NCBI GenBank assembly: GCA_965117025.1
Contig: OZ220746.1
Span: forward strand, 434,001-498,000
Length of the DNA stretch: 64,000 bases
Source of the DNA: VXPQ01 sp965117025
GTDB lineage: Bacteria > Bacteroidota > Rhodothermia > Rhodothermales > VXPQ01
Reading direction: 5' to 3'
Shown piece after piece: positions 34,859-44,833 of this stretch (positions are counted from its first letter, which is position 1; each line of letters opens with the position of its first letter). The notes beneath the pieces were generated by a model that was not told the origin of the DNA, did not search any database, and saw nothing but the letters and a program-made list of their open reading frames with translations. The translations under genes and the position numbers were made by a program.

Positions 34859-36436
34859 ATGCGCACAAAGAGAAATTATCCCGTTTCGCTGGCCGTAATC
34901 GTTGCCGTTTTCCTGTCCGGCGGCCTGTTCGCAATGATGGGAGCCAACCTATTCGGTATAGGAGACAAAACCGGTGTCGAGACCCGGGCTGCCGAAAGCA
35001 TTCCTGTTGCCGATGTGCTCCCTGAAGCAACAACCCTTGAAGACGCATTTACGCAGGTAGTCGAGCGCGTCAATCCGGCGGTCATACAGATCCAGGCGGA
35101 AAACCTCCCGACCGACTGGAACCCGGATGAGCCGCGGACAAATCCCTTCGAGAACACCCCGTTTGGAAATTTTTTCAGGGATTTCGACTTCAATATTCCG
35201 CAGACTCCCCGAAGGGGACTCGGGTCAGGTGTAATCATCCGGCCGGACGGGCATATCCTGACCAACAATCATGTGATCGAAAACATGAACGAGTTAACCG
35301 TCATCGCCATGGACGGTACGGAATACGAGGCGCGCGTCATCGGGGCGGATCCTGTGAGCGATGTCGCTGTGGTCAAGATCGACGCAGAAGCATTGCCCTA
35401 TGTCGGCATGGGAAACTCCGACCATATCAAGGTCGGGCAGTGGGTCATGGCTTTCGGATCGCCTATAGAAGCATCGCTCGGTAACACTGTTACCGCGGGT
35501 ATCATCAGCGCCACAGGCCGGATCCGAATAGGAAACGGCAGGGCAAATAACGACGACGCAGACCGCCCGGCGCCCACATATAATTTCATTCAGACGGATG
35601 CAGCGATCAACCCGGGAAATTCCGGAGGCCCGTTGGTCAATCTGCGCGGTGAACTGATTGGTATCAACACGGCTATCATCACTCGTACGGGCGGATATCA
35701 GGGAATCGGATTCGCCATTCCCGTCAATACCGTGCGAAACGTGGCCGATCAGTTGATAGCTACGGGACGCGTCGAGCGCGGGAAGCTTGGCGTAAGTTAT
35801 GGCCCCGCGAGCGAAGCCCTCATCGAGGCGCTGAATCTGCCTCAGGGGGCAGCGGTTGTCGGATCCGTAGTAGCCGGTTCCGCAGCGGAAAATGCGGGCA
35901 TCCGTCCGGGCGATGTCATTGTCAGTCTGAACGGGAAGCAGCTGAGCAATCACCAGCAACTCTCCCTGTGGATCGGCGCCATGAAACCGGGAGACTATGC
36001 GGAGGTCGAGGTGAACCGGGAGGGAGATCAGAAAACCTTCCGAATCAAACTCGGAGGATGGGAGAACAGTGCATTGCCTCTGGCCGGGAACGAGAATGCA
36101 ACGGAAACGATCGGTGACCGCCTGATGGGCGAACTGGGCATCACCCTGAGCAACGTTACGCCGGACCTGGCTCGCGAAGCAGGTTTCGAAGAGGAAACGA
36201 TCGATGGCGTGATCGTTACGGATATAGACCCTGCGAGTTACGCGGCTCGTGAAGCAAACCTGGGCCGCGGCGCCGTCATCTCGGAGATCGATCGGAAGAA
36301 AGTCCGCAACCTTAAGGAGTTCGAGGCGGTCTACGAAGATGTAGAAGCGGGCAAGGCTTTTATTGTCCGGCTACGCACACCGAACGGAGGCGCCGGAATC
36401 ACTGCGCTGAGAAAGCCCGAGGCGCAAGAGGAATAA
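34859..36436 (+). CDS. degP: DegP/HtrA-like periplasmic serine protease
   Basis: 525 residues from ATG 34859, with an N-terminal signal/anchor (PVSLAVIVAVFLSGGLFAMMG). Trypsin-like triad His138 (TNNHVIE), Asp168 (SDVAVVKID), Ser255 (GNSGGP). Two PDZ domains follow (VSYGPASEALIEAL... and a second one containing GVIVTDIDPASYAA). Degrades or refolds damaged envelope proteins. DegP, DegQ and DegS-like are hard to separate; two PDZ domains exclude a DegS layout. Confidence 0.94.
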   Translation: MRTKRNYPVSLAVIVAVFLSGGLFAMMGANLFGIGDKTGVETRAAESIPVADVLPEATTLEDAFTQVVERVNPAVIQIQAENLPTDWNPDEPRTNPFENTPFGNFFRDFDFNIPQTPRRGLGSGVIIRPDGHILTNNHVIENMNELTVIAMDGTEYEARVIGADPVSDVAVVKIDAEALPYVGMGNSDHIKVGQWVMAFGSPIEASLGNTVTAGIISATGRIRIGNGRANNDDADRPAPTYNFIQTDAAINPGNSGGPLVNLRGELIGINTAIITRTGGYQGIGFAIPVNTVRNVADQLIATGRVERGKLGVSYGPASEALIEALNLPQGAAVVGSVVAGSAAENAGIRPGDVIVSLNGKQLSNHQQLSLWIGAMKPGDYAEVEVNREGDQKTFRIKLGGWENSALPLAGNENATETIGDRLMGELGITLSNVTPDLAREAGFEEETIDGVIVTDIDPASYAAREANLGRGAVISEIDRKKVRNLKEFEAVYEDVEAGKAFIVRLRTPNGGAGITALRKPEAQEE

Positions 36437-36467
36437 GACAAGAGGTATGGAGGCGGTCGGGATCCGG

Positions 36468-36908
36468 CTACTGCCGAATCAGCATGGTAAGTCCATACTG
36501 GTGATCCTCGATGCGCATGGGATTCTCGGAAAAGGGAATCAGGTACACCTCGTCCTTGTTCGGCAGTGTACGCACATCGTAGGTTTCCCCGTCCGCCGAA
36601 CGGCTGCTCCAGAATCCCATACGGGCCTGTTCGCCGTCCGCAGTCGAGGCAATACCTATTTCGTACTTGCGAATCTCCTTGCCCCGCTGAAAAAGGGAAA
36701 CCTCCCGCGTGCCATAACTACGGTACAAGCGAATGGTCTTGGGAACGGGACCCGCGTCCCTGCCGTCGATGAGTACATAGACAGCCCTCCCGTAGCGAAG
36801 AGAATCCACCACGGCTTCGTCCCCCTGGGCCACATCTTTCGACGCACTGCAGCCTGCAACAAGCGAAACCAAAACGGCCAGCGTTACAACAAGTCTTGCG
36901 ATGATCAT
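36468..36908 (-). CDS. Small lipoprotein with PEGA-like domain
   Basis: 146 residues from ATG 36908, supported by GGGAGG upstream. Lipobox LVAGC near residue 20. Residues about 40-85 (YVLIDGRDAGPVPKTIRLYRSYGTREVSLF, cited as a region) resemble a PEGA/carboxypeptidase-regulatory-like beta-sandwich. The C-terminal part is not recognised. Predicted to be anchored to an envelope membrane. Convergent with degP, 31 bp apart. Confidence 0.7.
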   Translation of the reverse strand: MIIARLVVTLAVLVSLVAGCSASKDVAQGDEAVVDSLRYGRAVYVLIDGRDAGPVPKTIRLYRSYGTREVSLFQRGKEIRKYEIGIASTADGEQARMGFWSSRSADGETYDVRTLPNKDEVYLIPFSENPMRIEDHQYGLTMLIRQ

Positions 36909-37067
36909 GCCACACCTCCCTGTTCCATAAAATACGCAGCACCTGTATTTCTTATCGTATCGGCTGCACACAGTTCCCCTCCCATCCCTTATGTTCCTAT
37001 ATGTTCCTGAACGCTATATTGCGCCTCTCTGCGGACTCGTCCGCACCGCCCCATCCATACGACGACC
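36909..37067. other. Divergent promoter region, lipoprotein/aroB
   Basis: 159 bp. Contains the direct repeat TATGTTCCT twice, close together near 36990-37010. No consensus promoter was identified on either strand. Confidence 0.3.
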
Positions 37068-38123
37068 ATGCCCATACCCATCTCTTTCGCCCCCCTCGAC
37101 ACGTTGCCTGCGGTAATACGCGCCGGCGGCGTGGAGACTGACCGGTGTCTCGTGGTGACGGACGAACATGTGGCGGCACTCTACGGGGATGCCGTATGCA
37201 ACAGCCTTGCCCTGAAAAAAATCGCACCGCACCTCATCGTATTGCCGTCTGGCGAAGAAAGCAAGTCCCAGAACCAGCTCTCCGTAATCTACGACCGGGC
37301 GCTTGCATGGGGCATCGAACGGGGTACGCCTCTTGTGGCCCTCGGAGGAGGTGTCGTAGGCGACCTCGCCGGTTATGCAGCGGCTACGCTGCTTCGCGGT
37401 ATTCCGCTTTTCCAGGTTCCTACCACATTGGTCGCACAGGTGGACAGTTCTATCGGGGGCAAAACCGGCATCAATCATGAAGCCGGAAAGAACCTGATCG
37501 GCGCATTCTATCGCCCTGCCGGTATCCTGACGGATCCGGCTTTACTGAAATCTCTCCCAACGCGCGAGTGGACCAGTGGCCTTGCGGAAGTGATCAAACA
37601 TGGTCTTATCGCCGACGACACATTCTTTACGGAGCTCGAAACGCAGGCGGAAGCGCTGTTCGATCGGAACGAGGCTGTCGTAGAACGCATCGTTCCTCGC
37701 GCAGCGGACGTGAAAGTGCGCATCGTGTGTGAAGACGAATTCGAAACCGGGCTGCGAGCCATTCTGAATTTCGGCCACACGTTCGCGCACGCCATCGAAA
37801 AAGTAGCCGGATACGGAGTATACACGCACGGGGAAGCCGTAGCAGCGGGTATGCGGGCCGCCCTGCACGTTTCCGAACATACCATACCGGACTTCGACGC
37901 CGAGCGAGCCGATCGTATCGTCCGGCGCATTCCAGTGCCTCCCGGACTTGCTTCTCTTTCGATAGCGGACCTTATGGACGCCATGAAGCTCGACAAAAAG
38001 GTGCGCAGGGGCAACGTGCGGCTTGTGCTGCTTGACCGAATCGGCCATGCCTTCGTAACCGGAGACATACCCTCCACCCTGGTGGAAAAGGCCTGGGCGT
38101 TCGTTCAGGAAGCCATCGGCTGA
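37068..38123 (+). CDS. aroB: 3-dehydroquinate synthase
   Basis: 351 residues. GGGVVGDLAGYAAATLLRG, VPTTLVAQVDSSIGGKTGIN and KNLIGAFYRP are the NAD and substrate sites; zinc ligands are the Glu in LAEVIKHG and the His residues in NFGHTFAHAIE and THGEAVAAGM. Converts DAHP to 3-dehydroquinate, step two of the shikimate pathway. Immediately upstream of the TamB-like gene. Confidence 0.96.
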   Translation: MPIPISFAPLDTLPAVIRAGGVETDRCLVVTDEHVAALYGDAVCNSLALKKIAPHLIVLPSGEESKSQNQLSVIYDRALAWGIERGTPLVALGGGVVGDLAGYAAATLLRGIPLFQVPTTLVAQVDSSIGGKTGINHEAGKNLIGAFYRPAGILTDPALLKSLPTREWTSGLAEVIKHGLIADDTFFTELETQAEALFDRNEAVVERIVPRAADVKVRIVCEDEFETGLRAILNFGHTFAHAIEKVAGYGVYTHGEAVAAGMRAALHVSEHTIPDFDAERADRIVRRIPVPPGLASLSIADLMDAMKLDKKVRRGNVRLVLLDRIGHAFVTGDIPSTLVEKAWAFVQEAIG

Positions 38124-38134
38124 ACAATGAAGGT

Positions 38135-39469
38135 TTGTACAAGGGCGCCACGCGTTTCGTATGCAGGCACTATTTCGGAACGCCCGCGTACTTATTCGTA
38201 TCAAACCTTTTTTGTGCCTTGTCTTCCCGTCGAGTCATACGCCTCTCCGGCCGTCTCCTGCGGTTCGCCTTGTACGCGGCGCTGTTTGGAGTGTTGGCAT
38301 TCTTCGCTCTGGCACGCACCGAACAAGGTAGAGAAACCCTGCGCATTGGAACAGAGCGCCTGATAAACCGCTCGCTGGCAGGAAATCTGGAGATTGGCAG
38401 TTTATCGGGCAGCGTACCCGGGCGACTCACCGCACAGCAAGTCGTCGTGCGGGATCCCGAAGGAAAAGCGATCGCCCGCATCGATTCCGTGGTCCTGCAC
38501 CCCACATGGCGCTCGTTGCTCGGCCGCACCATCTCGACAGGACATGTCACGCTTGTTCGCCCGCGTCTCACACTCCAGAGGAATGAATCGGGCGCCTGGA
38601 ATATCGCGGAGGTTTTCCGGTCTGTTACCGATACGTCCCGGTCGGACACGAGCCCCTGGTCCTTCCGGTCCAGCCTCGTGCACATCGTAGAGGGAAGCAT
38701 CCGGACCCAATCGGAATTCCCCTCCTCTTCGGAGGTTTTGTTTGACTGGGGTAATGCCTCGATGGAGCATATCGACGCCCGACTGGCAATCGATATGACA
38801 CCGGAAACAAAAACCGTTGAGGCGCTTGATTTGAAGGCCCGGCTTATCGATCCGGATATGGAAATCGCCCTGCTGCGCGGGCAACTGACGGCACAGGAAA
38901 ACAATATTACGCTCCGCGAAGTCAACCTGCGCACGACGGAAAGCAACCTGCACTTGCACGGTTCGATATCGACACCCGATACGCTTTCCGGTCAGGCTTC
39001 TTCCCCTGTCATGGATATTCAGCTCGACCGGAGCACCATTCACTCCGGGGAGTGGGGCAGGGTATTCCCGGCTCTCCCCCCCATGGAAACCGTGACGGCT
39101 GCCGCAAGGGTACGAGGTCCTGTCGAGGCACTGGTAATTGACCATATCACTCTCGAAAAAAACACCTCCGCACTGGCGATCGAAGGAACTGTATTGGGCT
39201 TGCCGGACTCGCTGGACTACGAACTGGCGGTACGGGAAGGGCGAATGCACTGGCAGGATATCCGCCCGATCCGGCACGCCATTGCCATCCCATCCTTCGA
39301 ACACCTTGGCCGCATCGCTTTTACGGGCTATGCAAAAGGCACTGCGCATTTTCGCGAGGGAGAAACCGCACCCGTTGGCAAGGCGCCCATGAATTTGCAG
39401 TCGAAAGCGATGCCGGTGCTATCAAGGGAGATACCCGGATTGCGTTCAACGAGGGAATATTCTCTGTAG
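38135..39469 (+). pseudogene. TamB-like protein, N-terminal fragment (frameshifted)
   Basis: About 444 residues from TTG 38135; TTG 38219 (just before SSRRVIRLSG) is an alternative. An N-terminal membrane anchor (LLRFALYAALFGVLAFFALA) and AsmA-like motifs (LEIGSLSGSVPGRLTAQQVVV, LHPTWRSLLGRTI) identify the TamB/YtfN N terminus. From about 39386 the frame turns to non-family sequence (PMNLQSKAMPVLS) and stops at 39467-39469. The alternative frame from about 39388 reads HEFAVESDAGAIKG and then TRIAFNEGIFSVDGAMDLAG, joining the next entry. One missing base near CCC at 39386-39388 would explain this. Sequencing error and true mutation are not distinguishable here. Confidence 0.7.
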
Positions 39470-39477
39470 ACGGAGCT

Positions 39478-42400
39478 ATGGACCTGGCTGGTGTGGATCC
39501 CGGCCGCATATTCAGAAAACCGAACCTCGCGGGCGATCTCACCGGGTATATCACATTACATGGAGACGGCCCTTCTCTCCCGGAACTGACGGGGGAAGCG
39601 GAACTGGCGCTGACCCGCTCGCATACCGCCCACCGGCAACTTGATACACTCCGTGTAATTGTAGCCGGCACGCGGCATACCTTCCAGGGAAACCTTCATG
39701 CGGCAGAGCGCGGCGGATCACTGGATGCTTCGTTCCAGGCTGACCTGACTTCAGCCCCTCTCCATTACCGCATGGAAGGCGCCACGACCGGGCTGGACAT
39801 AGGCAATGTTCTCCATAACGACTCCCTTTCTTCGTCGCTCAATACCCGATTCGAGGTGGAAGGAAGCGGCGTCTCGTGGACAAGCTTCGAAGGGGATATG
39901 GAGGTAACGTTCGAGCCATCTGTCATGTCCATGGGAACGACCCGGCGCACTATCCCGGCCCACCGTTCCTCGCTGTCGATCCGGCAGGACCATACGGGGC
40001 GCTTCGAAGGACCGCAGATTGTGTTGGGCGGAGACATGGCAGCGTTGGAAATAACAGGCGATGTGGCTATGGAGCCGGTGATCCGACTCGCACGCTATTG
40101 GGGGGAAGCCATTGCACGGGAGGCCGCGTACGAAACATCGAAACCGTACCGTACAGCGGGGCCAAAAATAGAATCCGCGGGCGCTGGACGACGCGCCGGA
40201 AGCCGCACAGTAACCGGCCTGGAAGCAAGACAACTCGACGTAAAGCTGCAAATGCTGCGTTCAGACATCCTTGCCGCCCTGTTTCCGGGCCTGCCTGCAG
40301 TACATACCGACCTCCGGGCGGAAGGCCGTCTCCGGCTGGCGCCCGACTCTTTTGATCTCGATATGGATGTCGAGGCTGATTCGCTGTATACCGGTGCGTT
40401 ATGGGCCTACAACGTCGCGGGGAATCTGTCCGCCGCAAGCGACGATGCAGGCGCTATCGCACGCACATTGATATCCACCCTGTCGGCCACGATTTCGGAC
40501 ATGGGCATCCAGGACAGGCGCCTCGAACAGGCCTCGCTGAATAGCGGTTTCCGAAATCGGTCGCTGGATTTCACGGCCCAGGCAAACACACCCGGGGCGG
40601 TAACGCCATTGCGGCTACGCGCCCGCATGGATATTCTGAACGACCGCAACCGACTGCTTATCGAAGACCTTCAGATAGCCGCCAGAAATCAGACATGGAC
40701 CGCCACCGATAACCGGATCATTGATTTCTACAAGGACGCTATTCATATTCCCGACATCCGAATTACGCGGCAGGATAACCTCGTTCCGGGCACACAGGGA
40801 TACCTGCATATTTCCGGCGCCCTTTCCGCTTCGCAGCAAGACACGCTGTTCATCCGTGCAGAAGATATTCGCATGCAGCATGCGGGCGAACTGATGGGCC
40901 TGCGCAATGCAGTCGATGGACAACTTGGAGGAAAACTGGCTTTTACGGGATGGGGGCGGCGGCCCGAACTCACCGGGCATGTTTTCGTGGACTCCCTGAC
41001 CTTCAAAAATCGCCCGTTGGGACATCTTGCGCTCGATAGCCGCTATATTCCCGGTTCTCCGGACGTAGCCCTGCAAGCCCGCCTGACCCCTTCAATATCC
41101 GGCAATGCGGACCTGCTGCCTTATCGAAACGACCTGGCCCTGAACGGCACGTTCCGACTCCCCGGACCGCAGAATGTCTCCGAAGCGCGGGATCCCGGGG
41201 CCCTGGACCTGAACGTACGTATCGAACGGGCGGATGCCTTCTTTTTTGAACTTCTGTTCAGCGAGGCCATTGCCGATGTAACAGGATATATCGACGGAAG
41301 CGGGCACATCGGCGGAGATTTTTCAAAACCCGCCTTCAACGCCGACCTTGCTTTGCGCGGCGTGCGATTTCATGTTCCGGAATTCCAACTTGCCTACGAG
41401 GCAACCGGCCCCCTCGTCGTGGACAGACAGGGTATTCATCTCGCAAATCTGCGCCTCTCCGATACCCGAAACGGAACAGCTGTCGTGGGGGGATCGATCT
41501 TGTTCAACGATTATCGCTTTTTTTCTTTCAGACTCGAGGGCGCGCTCGACAGACTCAATGTGATGAATGTGCGGAACTCGAGAGAATTGCCCTTCTACGG
41601 ACGTATCTGGGCTTCCGGCGACGTGTTACTCAGGGGACCGATTTCCAATGCGCTCCTGGAATCGAGCGAATTGAGGACCACTGCGGGCAGCGAGATATAC
41701 ATCCCGGTCGCTGAAACAGACGAAAATACGGATACCGGATTCATCGTATTCGCGGACTCGATGGGATATACGCCATCCGATTCCGTCCAAATTACCCGGC
41801 GGCGCAATCTCCTCACGGAACGCCCTGCGGGCGAACGGCCCTTCGTGGACGGCCTCGACATGGACATCAACATTCTGAGTCCGGAAGGCACCACGGTGCA
41901 TCTTGTGATCGATCCGCTTCTTGGCGACGTCATCAATGCCCGGGGAAGCGGACGGGTTCAGCTCGGACGAGACGAAGGCGAATTCTTCACATTCGGAGCC
42001 TTCACCGTTACTTCCGGGGATTATCTGTTTACGGCAGCCGAGGTATTCTCCCGAAGATTTCTCATCGACAGCGGTACGATATCCTGGGACGGCGATCCGC
42101 TAAATGCCAGGATGGACATCGCGGCCTCTTACCGGACCCGTGCTTCCCTGGAAGGCCTTGGCCTCAGTACACAACAGCGCCAACTCATTCCCCTCGTCAT
42201 CGAGTTGGGCGTGAGTGGGCGCGTTGCAACGCCCATCGTCGATCTGAGGCTCTCCGTAGACCGGGAAAAACGCGGCTATATCGGCAATTATGAGGGGCTG
42301 GAAACCCTGCTCAACCAGCCCGAACGAGCTGCCCAGTACGCCACCAGCGTGCTGCTTACAAATTCGTTCCTGCTTGCCGAGCAACAGCCCCTGACGCAAG

Positions 42401-42882
42401 GAGGCACCCTGGCATTCAATAGCCTCTCGCAACTGATCACCGGCCAACTCAACCGGTACATCAACAATGCATTGCCGGGTGTAGAACTCAACGTCAATGT
42501 GCATGGAGAAAATGCCCAGGACCTCGGCGTCGCCTACGCCGTAGCCCTGCAGTTACTCGACGAGCGCCTCATTATCCGGGGACATGGTATTTATCACAGC
42601 GACGAAACCAGACCACAGCAAAGCGGCCTCGACGAATTTGTCGTGGAGGTACGTCTGGGCCCGCACGTATCCATGGACGTGTTCCACCGCCGGGAAGACG
42701 GCATTCTGCTCAGTACGGAATCGGTGAACGGCACCAATACGACCGGAGCGGGCCTTTCGTACAAAACAGGGTTCTCTACCTGGGGACGCCTGTTCAGCCG
42801 CCTCTTCGGACAAGGAGACGCCATAAAAGACGATGACGAATCCCCCGAAGACATCGCGGCCGAAACCACCGAAAGCGAATAA
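39478..42882 (+). CDS. TamB-like protein, main C-terminal portion
   Basis: 1134 residues from the first ATG, but the true coding frame extends upstream to about 39388 and continues the fragment above; together they make about 1,580 residues, a normal TamB length. Long beta-rich repetitive region, then a DUF490-type C terminus (DYLFTAAEVFSRRFLIDSGTISWDGDPLNARMDIAA, cited as a region) ending in an acidic tail. TamB-like proteins bridge the inner and outer membranes and are implicated in phospholipid transport and outer-membrane protein assembly. Without repair of the frameshift, this part would lack its anchor. Convergent with nagB, 13 bp apart. Confidence 0.8.
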   Translation: MDLAGVDPGRIFRKPNLAGDLTGYITLHGDGPSLPELTGEAELALTRSHTAHRQLDTLRVIVAGTRHTFQGNLHAAERGGSLDASFQADLTSAPLHYRMEGATTGLDIGNVLHNDSLSSSLNTRFEVEGSGVSWTSFEGDMEVTFEPSVMSMGTTRRTIPAHRSSLSIRQDHTGRFEGPQIVLGGDMAALEITGDVAMEPVIRLARYWGEAIAREAAYETSKPYRTAGPKIESAGAGRRAGSRTVTGLEARQLDVKLQMLRSDILAALFPGLPAVHTDLRAEGRLRLAPDSFDLDMDVEADSLYTGALWAYNVAGNLSAASDDAGAIARTLISTLSATISDMGIQDRRLEQASLNSGFRNRSLDFTAQANTPGAVTPLRLRARMDILNDRNRLLIEDLQIAARNQTWTATDNRIIDFYKDAIHIPDIRITRQDNLVPGTQGYLHISGALSASQQDTLFIRAEDIRMQHAGELMGLRNAVDGQLGGKLAFTGWGRRPELTGHVFVDSLTFKNRPLGHLALDSRYIPGSPDVALQARLTPSISGNADLLPYRNDLALNGTFRLPGPQNVSEARDPGALDLNVRIERADAFFFELLFSEAIADVTGYIDGSGHIGGDFSKPAFNADLALRGVRFHVPEFQLAYEATGPLVVDRQGIHLANLRLSDTRNGTAVVGGSILFNDYRFFSFRLEGALDRLNVMNVRNSRELPFYGRIWASGDVLLRGPISNALLESSELRTTAGSEIYIPVAETDENTDTGFIVFADSMGYTPSDSVQITRRRNLLTERPAGERPFVDGLDMDINILSPEGTTVHLVIDPLLGDVINARGSGRVQLGRDEGEFFTFGAFTVTSGDYLFTAAEVFSRRFLIDSGTISWDGDPLNARMDIAASYRTRASLEGLGLSTQQRQLIPLVIELGVSGRVATPIVDLRLSVDREKRGYIGNYEGLETLLNQPERAAQYATSVLLTNSFLLAEQQPLTQGGTLAFNSLSQLITGQLNRYINNALPGVELNVNVHGENAQDLGVAYAVALQLLDERLIIRGHGIYHSDETRPQQSGLDEFVVEVRLGPHVSMDVFHRREDGILLSTESVNGTNTTGAGLSYKTGFSTWGRLFSRLFGQGDAIKDDDESPEDIAAETTESE

Positions 42883-42895
42883 CGCCGGCAGTATC

Positions 42896-44818
42896 CTATA
42901 GGCCGGACGTGGTCACATACGCCTCAACGGCATAAAATTCAGGCAGGCCGAGCTTGTTCAAAGCACGGGCCGTATTCGTATTCCGGTCCCGGGCGCGCTG
43001 CCAGAATTCCCGCTCATCGTATGCTCCCGGAAACATCGCACGGTCTTTCTGGCTCTCGTGCTTGTAAATGGCTTCGACCTTACGATCCAGATCGGCCTTG
43101 GAGAGGGGCAGAAAAACATCGGCCTGATGGATATCCCACTCCTGCCAGGCGCCACGATATAACCAGATAAGCGGCCTGCGAAAACCGGCCTCGGCCTCAT
43201 GCCGGGCCGTATGCGCCCTGCATGCCCCGCCGATCGCCTCATAGCACATGCGATGCGTCCCGTGCGGATCCGACAGATCTCCCGCCACAAACACATGATC
43301 CGGGCTGATTTCCTCAAGCAGATCCAGTACGATCTGTTCGTCCGCCGGCCCGATCGGATCCTTGCGTACCCGGCCCGTCTTGTAAAACGGCATATCGAGG
43401 AATCGGGCATTTTCCTTGCCGAGTCCCATCACCTCTATGGCCTCAATGGCTTCGGCATAGCGAATGTTCGCCTTGATGGCGCGTACTTCCTCCGTATCCA
43501 CCTCGCCCGGGGCCTTGCCTTCCAAAAATCGGAATATTTCTTCGCATCGTTTTTCGAAATTCGGGCAAACTCCGTCGTCCAGTCCCAACGTATCCCGGCT
43601 GAACTCGAGAAACTGCAGGTGGCGCCGCACGTCCGCGTCAAAAACGGCCACGGAACCATTGGTCATGTACGCCACCACCACATCGTTGCCGTTGGCCACC
43701 AGCTTGTCAAGCATACCTCCCATGGAAATCACGTCGTCGTCCGGATGGGGGCTGAACACGATCACGGACTGACCTGAAATAAGGTCGTCCGGATACGTGA
43801 TGCGTTTGCGGAGATCCTCGAACACCGTGCGACACAGATTGTCGATATTGCCATACGCATAGATCAGATCGTGCAGGTTATGCCGATAAAAATCCGATTC
43901 ATCAAGCGTAAGAATAGCTTTTTCCAGTTTCTCGCTTAACCAGATAACCGCGCGCTTCGCCATGGCCTGATCCCAATGCACGGAGCCGGCCAGCCAGGGG
44001 GTTTTCTCTCGAACAAGCGCACCGGCGGCAGCGCGGTCCAGATAAAAGACCGCATTGGGATGCTCCTGCAAATAGCTGGCGGTAACCTGCAGGTTCGGCT
44101 CCTCTTCTACGGCACGCCGGACAATGGGGCCCTTGTGCTCCCCTGTCGCAAGCAGAATGATTTCCCGGGCGGCCAATAACGAGCGAACGCCTATGGTAAT
44201 GCCTTGCCGGGGAACGTTCTCCTCTCCGAAAAAATCGGAGGCGGCATCCTTCCGGGTAATTTCGTCGATAACGATAAGGCGGGTGACAGTCTCCGGGCCG
44301 GAGCCCGGCTCGTTAAATCCGATGTGCCCGCTGCGGCCGATTCCGAGAAGAAGCAGATCAAATCCGCCCGCTTCTTCCACGGCCTGTTCGTACCGTTGGC
44401 AAAATGCAGCCACCCCTTCTTCAGGAAGTGCTCCATCCGGGGCATGAATGTGCTCCTCGGGAATGTTCACATGGTCAAAAAAGTTTTCCCGCATGAACCG
44501 GTAATAACTCTGCAGACTGTCCGGCGCAATGGGATAGTATTCGTCGAGGCTGAACGTAACCACTCCGGAAAAATCCAGCCCTTCCTCCCGGTGCATCCGG
44601 ATCAGTTCCTGATATACGCCGATAGGCGTGGAGCCGCTGGGAAGGCCAAGGACAAATTTTTCGCCCGCAGCCTGGTGTTCTCTGATCAGCGCGGCAGTGC
44701 GCCCGGCAGCCTTACGCGCCAGCGATGCGGGATTGTCAAAAATTTCGACGGGGACACGCTCGGAATACGTACCCGAACCGGAAAGCGCTTTTCGAGAAGC
44801 ACCGATCTCCTGCCGCAT
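42896..44818 (-). CDS. nagB: Glucosamine-6-phosphate deaminase fused to PIG-L family deacetylase
   Basis: 640 residues. N-terminal half (about 20-290): NagB/SIS-like deaminase with LGLPSGSTPIGVYQEL, VVTFSLDEYYPI and LGIGRSGHIGFNEPGSG. C-terminal half (about 360-640): PIG-L/LmbE deacetylase with FSPHPDDDVISMGG (zinc site) and DLSDPHGTHRMCYEAI. The two domains fit GlcNAc catabolism: deacetylation and deamination. The fusion is known in Bacteroidota and relatives. It follows hemL by 15 bp at the end of the heme operon. Confidence 0.92.
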   Translation of the reverse strand: MRQEIGASRKALSGSGTYSERVPVEIFDNPASLARKAAGRTAALIREHQAAGEKFVLGLPSGSTPIGVYQELIRMHREEGLDFSGVVTFSLDEYYPIAPDSLQSYYRFMRENFFDHVNIPEEHIHAPDGALPEEGVAAFCQRYEQAVEEAGGFDLLLLGIGRSGHIGFNEPGSGPETVTRLIVIDEITRKDAASDFFGEENVPRQGITIGVRSLLAAREIILLATGEHKGPIVRRAVEEEPNLQVTASYLQEHPNAVFYLDRAAAGALVREKTPWLAGSVHWDQAMAKRAVIWLSEKLEKAILTLDESDFYRHNLHDLIYAYGNIDNLCRTVFEDLRKRITYPDDLISGQSVIVFSPHPDDDVISMGGMLDKLVANGNDVVVAYMTNGSVAVFDADVRRHLQFLEFSRDTLGLDDGVCPNFEKRCEEIFRFLEGKAPGEVDTEEVRAIKANIRYAEAIEAIEVMGLGKENARFLDMPFYKTGRVRKDPIGPADEQIVLDLLEEISPDHVFVAGDLSDPHGTHRMCYEAIGGACRAHTARHEAEAGFRRPLIWLYRGAWQEWDIHQADVFLPLSKADLDRKVEAIYKHESQKDRAMFPGAYDEREFWQRARDRNTNTARALNKLGLPEFYAVEAYVTTSGL

Positions 44819-44833
44819 AGTCTCGCTGGATGA

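Noticed and set aside
39380..39470. Programmed -1 frameshifting in the TamB-like gene
   Set aside because: No slippery heptamer of the X XXY YYZ type and no clear downstream pseudoknot; a single-base loss at CCC is simpler.
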